A stretch of DNA of 8,143 nucleotides from positions 1-8,143 of the forward strand of contig DAOWNN010000088.1 in the NCBI GenBank assembly GCA_030642585.1, written 5' to 3'. The notes under the pieces are model-generated. The model did no database searches. It worked only from the letters and a program-made list of their open reading frames with translations, and was not told where the DNA came from. This document shows, in pieces, positions 5,835 to 8,143 of the stretch (the stretch's first letter is position 1; each line of letters begins with the position of its first letter). A program made the position numbers and the translations under genes. Origin of the DNA: Bacteroidota bacterium. Its GTDB lineage: Bacteria; Bacteroidota; Bacteroidia; Bacteroidales; VadinHA17.

Positions 5835-6649
5835 TTTTTATGAAATTCTTTCAGCACTTTTCTGACAGATCCATGCAATAGAAGCAGCCTTTTTGATTCT
5901 TCCGGGTTCAATCCTGTTTCCTCCATAATCATCCGTGTTCCTCTTTCGATTAACTTCTGATTTGTCAGCTGCATATCTACCATTTTGTTACCTTTTACCC
6001 GTCCCAACTGAATCATGGAACTTGTAGTGATCATGTTTAGCACAAGCTTCTGTGCTGTTCCTGATTTCATTCTTGTACTTCCTGTAACAAATTCAGGTCC
6101 AACAACAATTACCAATGGATAATCCACATTTTCTGCCAGTTCAGTATTAGGATTATTGGTAATACAAGCCGTAAGCAAGCCATTTTCCCTGGCTTTTCTT
6201 ACGCCACCAATAACATAAGGAGTTCTGCCTGAAGCAGCAATACCAACCACAATATCATTTGGGCCGGGCTTATATTCAGCCATATCTTCCCAGGCCTGGT
6301 TAAAATCATCTTCGGCCGACTCAACGGCTTTCCTGATTGCAGAATCTCCACCGGCAATCAAACCTATAACAAGATCGTAAGGAGCCCCAAAGGTTGGGGG
6401 AATTTCTGAAGCATCCAGAATACCTAATCTCCCACTGGTTCCTGCACCCAGGTAAAACAATTTTCCTCCTGCTTTCATATTTCCCACAATCCTGTGGATC
6501 AGTTTTTCAATTTTTGGAATTTCACTTTTTATAACCATAGGAACTGAGAGGTCCTCTTTATTTATGCTCTCGAGTAATTCCTTAACAGACATTTTCTCAA
6601 GATCATTATACCTCGATGGACCTTCAGTAATATTATGTTTTGTGGTCAT
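5831..6649 (-). CDS. murQ: N-acetylmuramic acid 6-phosphate etherase
   Basis: MurQ cleaves the D-lactyl ether of MurNAc-6-phosphate, giving GlcNAc-6-phosphate and D-lactate. It is the cytoplasmic step that feeds recycled wall sugar into amino-sugar metabolism. The 272-aa protein has the family's N-terminus (T-E-G-P-S-R-Y-N-D-L), then a sugar isomerase (SIS) domain with L-G-A-G-T-S-G-R-L-G-I-L-D-A-S-E-I-P-P-T-F (67-87). E82 and E113 (in S-A-E-D-D) correspond to the E. coli catalytic Glu83 and Glu114. Further motifs are G-I-A-A-S-G-R-T-P-Y-V (136-146), G-P-E-F-V-T-G-S-T-R-M-K-S-G-T-A-Q-K (184-201) and L-T-N-Q-K-L-I-E-R (228-236). It is shorter at the C-terminus than E. coli MurQ (298), as I recall is usual in Bacteroidota. 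It is the first gene of a pair with the NagZ-like fusion, with a -7 box 46-53 bases upstream. All key residues are present. Confidence 0.97.
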   Translation of the reverse strand: MTTKHNITEGPSRYNDLEKMSVKELLESINKEDLSVPMVIKSEIPKIEKLIHRIVGNMKAGGKLFYLGAGTSGRLGILDASEIPPTFGAPYDLVIGLIAGGDSAIRKAVESAEDDFNQAWEDMAEYKPGPNDIVVGIAASGRTPYVIGGVRKARENGLLTACITNNPNTELAENVDYPLVIVVGPEFVTGSTRMKSGTAQKLVLNMITTSSMIQLGRVKGNKMVDMQLTNQKLIERGTRMIMEETGLNPEESKRLLLLHGSVRKVLKEFHKK

Positions 6650-6694
6650 ATGATTCTGCTAATTGAGGGAGGGATATATAAACTTAATAAGCTG

Positions 6695-6702
6695 CAAAAG
6701 TA
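6695..6702 (-). promoter_or_regulatory. -7 promoter box (TACTTTTG) for murQ and the NagZ-like gene
   Basis: On the minus strand TACTTTTG matches TAnnTTTG exactly. A TTG lies 23 bases further upstream (6728-6726), slightly farther than the usual 19-21. Transcription from here would give a leader of about 40 bases ahead of the murQ ATG and would carry both overlapping genes. Confidence 0.5.
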
Positions 6703-6860
6703 GTAAATTTTGAACATCCTTAGTGCAATAATTCAGGAATAGAGTAAGATAATTTTTACTTATCTTTATTTTTTATTCACTATTATCCAGTAAATAAAGC
6801 TTTATTGAGGAATTTGTTTTTGTTAGTTTAAATCCATCTAAAGATCTAAGACTTAAGTAA

Positions 6861-6918
6861 AGGGCTAAAGCCTAATTTACACGAGGTATTATTAAGCCCA
6901 GGCTTAAGTCTGGGCTTA
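6861..6918. repeat. Pair of REP-like palindromes (GGCTaaAGCC and TAAGCCCAGGC hairpin)
   Basis: GGCT (6863-6866) pairs with AGCC (6869-6872) around AA. After 20 bases, an 11-bp stem, TAAGCCCAGGC (6893-6903) with GTCTGGGCTTA (6908-6918), closes on a TTAA loop with a single G-T pair. The core GCCCAGGC...GTCTGGGC is close to the CCCCAGGC/GCCTGGGG hairpin at 192-211. This suggests members of one family placed in different spacers of the same locus. Confidence 0.6.
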
Positions 6919-6990
6919 CAGAATTCTTACTATCAACGGGATTTAACCCATATTTTGTTTCGCAGGACACTAGTGATTTATTTTAAAGTT

Positions 6991-7022
6991 TTTGTTCAAA
7001 GATATTAATAGAATAAAATTTG
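6991..7022 (+). promoter_or_regulatory. Candidate promoter immediately before the acetyltransferase start
   Basis: TTTG (6991-6994) is followed after 20 bases by AAAATTTG (7015-7022), one mismatch from TAnnTTTG. If used, transcription would begin within a base or two of the ATG at 7028, giving a leaderless or nearly leaderless message. This agrees with the absence of any Shine-Dalgarno there, but the -7 match is imperfect in an AT-rich region. Confidence 0.3.
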
Positions 7023-7027
7023 TATAA

Positions 7028-8131
7028 ATGAAAGAATCCCAGCGCCTCGTTTCTCTCGATGCTTTCAGGGGGCTCACTATTCTGTTGATGATTGTAGTGA
7101 ATACGCCAGGAAGCTGGAAATATGTGTATTCCCCTTTTCGACATTCAGAATGGCATGGCTGTACTCCCACAGATCTTGTATTTCCTTTTTTCCTTTTTAT
7201 TGTTGGAGTGGCCATGTATTACTCCTTTAAGAAGCATGAACATAAGCTCACATTTCCGGCATTTAAGAAAATTCTCAAAAGAACTTTCCTGATATTTATT
7301 ATTGGTTTGTTCCTTAATGCTTTTCCGCGCTTTGATTTTGAGCATTTGCGAATTATGGGAGTCTTGCAAAGAATTGCACTTGCCTATGGCCTGGGTGCAA
7401 TTTTGGTTTTGTTACTTCCCGGATGGGGTCGCTGGGCTGTAGCAATTGCTGTCCTTTTTGGATACTGGATTCTTTTGTGGGCCTTGGGGGGAGATGATCC
7501 GTATGGACTGGAAACCAATATTGTAAAGAGAATTGATCTGTTTGTTTTTGGGGCCAATCATGTATACAAGGGCTTCGGTATTCCTTTTGACCCTGAAGGT
7601 CTTTTAAGTGGTTTAACCGCCATGGTAAATGTTATTCTTGGATTTCAGGTGGGAGAAATGATTGCCCGGGCAGGAAATACTAAAAAAATACCCCTGAAAT
7701 TAATTATGGTTGGTGTATCAGGAATTATTCTGGGATTATTCTGGAACAACTATTTCCCCATTAACAAGCCCATTTGGACCAGTTCATATGTGCTTTATAC
7801 TGTCGGAATTGCTTCTATATTACTTGCCTTTTTTGTCTGGCTTATAGATTTGCAAGGATTCAAGAAATGGGCTCATCCTTTGTTAGTTTACGGCATGAAC
7901 CCGCTTTTTATTTATGTCCTTTCGGGTATATGGGCTAAAGTAATTATTTATTTGATACATGTATCTCCGGGGGGTGTGGAGATGAATGGATATACCTGGT
8001 TGTACCAAAAGATTTTTGTTCCTATCGGGGGCAATATGTTTGGATCTTTTCTGTTTGCAGTATTTCATGGTATTTTATTCTGGTTCATAGGCTGGCTGCT
8101 TTATCGCAGAAAAGTATTTATAAAAATATAA
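7028..8131 (+). CDS. HGSNAT/DUF5009-type membrane acetyltransferase
   Basis: This 367-aa polytopic membrane protein has about ten hydrophobic spans (roughly 15-26, 48-66, 86-100, 109-130, 134-153, 191-211, 224-240, 252-273, 283-310, 338-358). It begins with R-L-V-S-L-D-A-F-R-G (6-15), the hallmark of the YeiB/HGSNAT-like families. The loop F-R-H-S-E-W-H-G-C-T-P-T-D-L-V-F-P-F-F-L follows, and its H39 aligns with the active-site His of human heparan-alpha-glucosaminide N-acetyltransferase. Other family motifs are G-V-L-Q-R-I-A-L-A-Y (111-120), F-D-P-E-G-L-L-S (187-194) and W-T-S-S-Y-V-L (250-256). HGSNAT uses cytoplasmic acetyl-CoA to acetylate terminal glucosamine on the other side of a membrane. 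The bacterial substrate is not established here. Next to murQ and a NagZ-like gene, an amino sugar from peptidoglycan is a reasonable inference. The start is fixed by the N-terminal motif lying five residues in. The gene is complete, and its stop is 12 bases from the window end. Confidence 0.88.
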   Translation: MKESQRLVSLDAFRGLTILLMIVVNTPGSWKYVYSPFRHSEWHGCTPTDLVFPFFLFIVGVAMYYSFKKHEHKLTFPAFKKILKRTFLIFIIGLFLNAFPRFDFEHLRIMGVLQRIALAYGLGAILVLLLPGWGRWAVAIAVLFGYWILLWALGGDDPYGLETNIVKRIDLFVFGANHVYKGFGIPFDPEGLLSGLTAMVNVILGFQVGEMIARAGNTKKIPLKLIMVGVSGIILGLFWNNYFPINKPIWTSSYVLYTVGIASILLAFFVWLIDLQGFKKWAHPLLVYGMNPLFIYVLSGIWAKVIIYLIHVSPGGVEMNGYTWLYQKIFVPIGGNMFGSFLFAVFHGILFWFIGWLLYRRKVFIKI

Positions 8132-8143
8132 GACCCGGGTATC

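Larger units (their letters stand above)
6650..7027. other. Divergent 378-bp intergenic region between murQ and the membrane acetyltransferase
   Basis: No convincing gene lies here. From left to right it holds the murQ leader and -7 box (6695-6702), an AT-rich stretch without clear structure (6703-6855), two palindromes of the REP-like family (6861-6918), and a possible promoter just before the acetyltransferase start (6991-7022). Since the two transcription units point away from each other, the palindromes sit between promoters and not at gene ends, so they are unlikely to be terminators of either neighbour. Confidence 0.7.

Noticed and set aside
6970..7369. Minus-strand frames overlapping the start of the acetyltransferase gene
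   Set aside because: They overlap the strongly supported plus-strand gene and have no family features.

Overview
The window looks like chromosomal DNA of an AT-rich, Gram-negative member of the Bacteroidota (Bacteroidales/Marinilabiliales-like; the order is an inference). Four things point there. Good matches to the Bacteroidota promoter element TAnnTTTG lie upstream of several genes. There is an LpxD-type lipid A/outer-membrane acyltransferase of the short (~310 aa) Bacteroidota form. A NagZ-type hydrolase is fused to a serine beta-lactamase-like domain. Intergenic palindromes of the gggctaaagccc / cccaggcttaagcctggg kind are present. No tRNA, rRNA, CRISPR array, transposase, phage gene or toxin-antitoxin pair was seen.

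Layout. Positions 1-305 are non-coding and unusually structured: a GC-rich repeat at the left edge, a perfect 22-bp AT-rich inverted repeat, and a CCCCAGGC/GCCTGGGG hairpin. A secreted DUF4136-like protein (306-818, +) then runs tail-to-tail into an LpxD-family acyltransferase (822-1751, -). Methylglyoxal synthase mgsA (1972-2349, +) diverges from it. A spacer with another compound palindrome (2350-2619) leads to a 56-residue, highly charged, probably coiled-coil protein (2620-2790, -) that has its own promoter. Next come two overlapping minus-strand genes. MurQ (5831-6649) is upstream, and a 936-aa exported NagZ-like/beta-lactamase-like fusion (3024-5834) is downstream. A 378-bp structured spacer separates them from a divergent multi-pass membrane acetyltransferase of the HGSNAT/DUF5009 type (7028-8131, +).

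How the genes fit together. The right half (3024-8131) reads as an amino-sugar / peptidoglycan-recycling locus. A NagZ-type enzyme would release GlcNAc from muropeptides, MurQ converts MurNAc-6-phosphate to GlcNAc-6-phosphate, and the membrane protein is of the type that moves acetyl groups from cytoplasmic acetyl-CoA to amino sugars across a membrane. The left half holds unrelated housekeeping genes (lipid A-type acylation, methylglyoxal bypass).

The most notable observation is inside the fusion protein. The NagZ domain keeps its general acid/base loop (HFPGHGDT...D-x-H) but appears to have lost, in frame, about fifty residues that normally carry the catalytic nucleophile Asp (the T-D-A/D-x-x-M motif). 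The break falls exactly at a GVS tripeptide that in relatives occurs on both sides of the missing segment. The second domain also has Gly in place of the usual Asp/Asn of its Y-S-D/N motif. I found no convincing wholly new system. The rest is conventional core and accessory content with an interesting set of dispersed palindromes.
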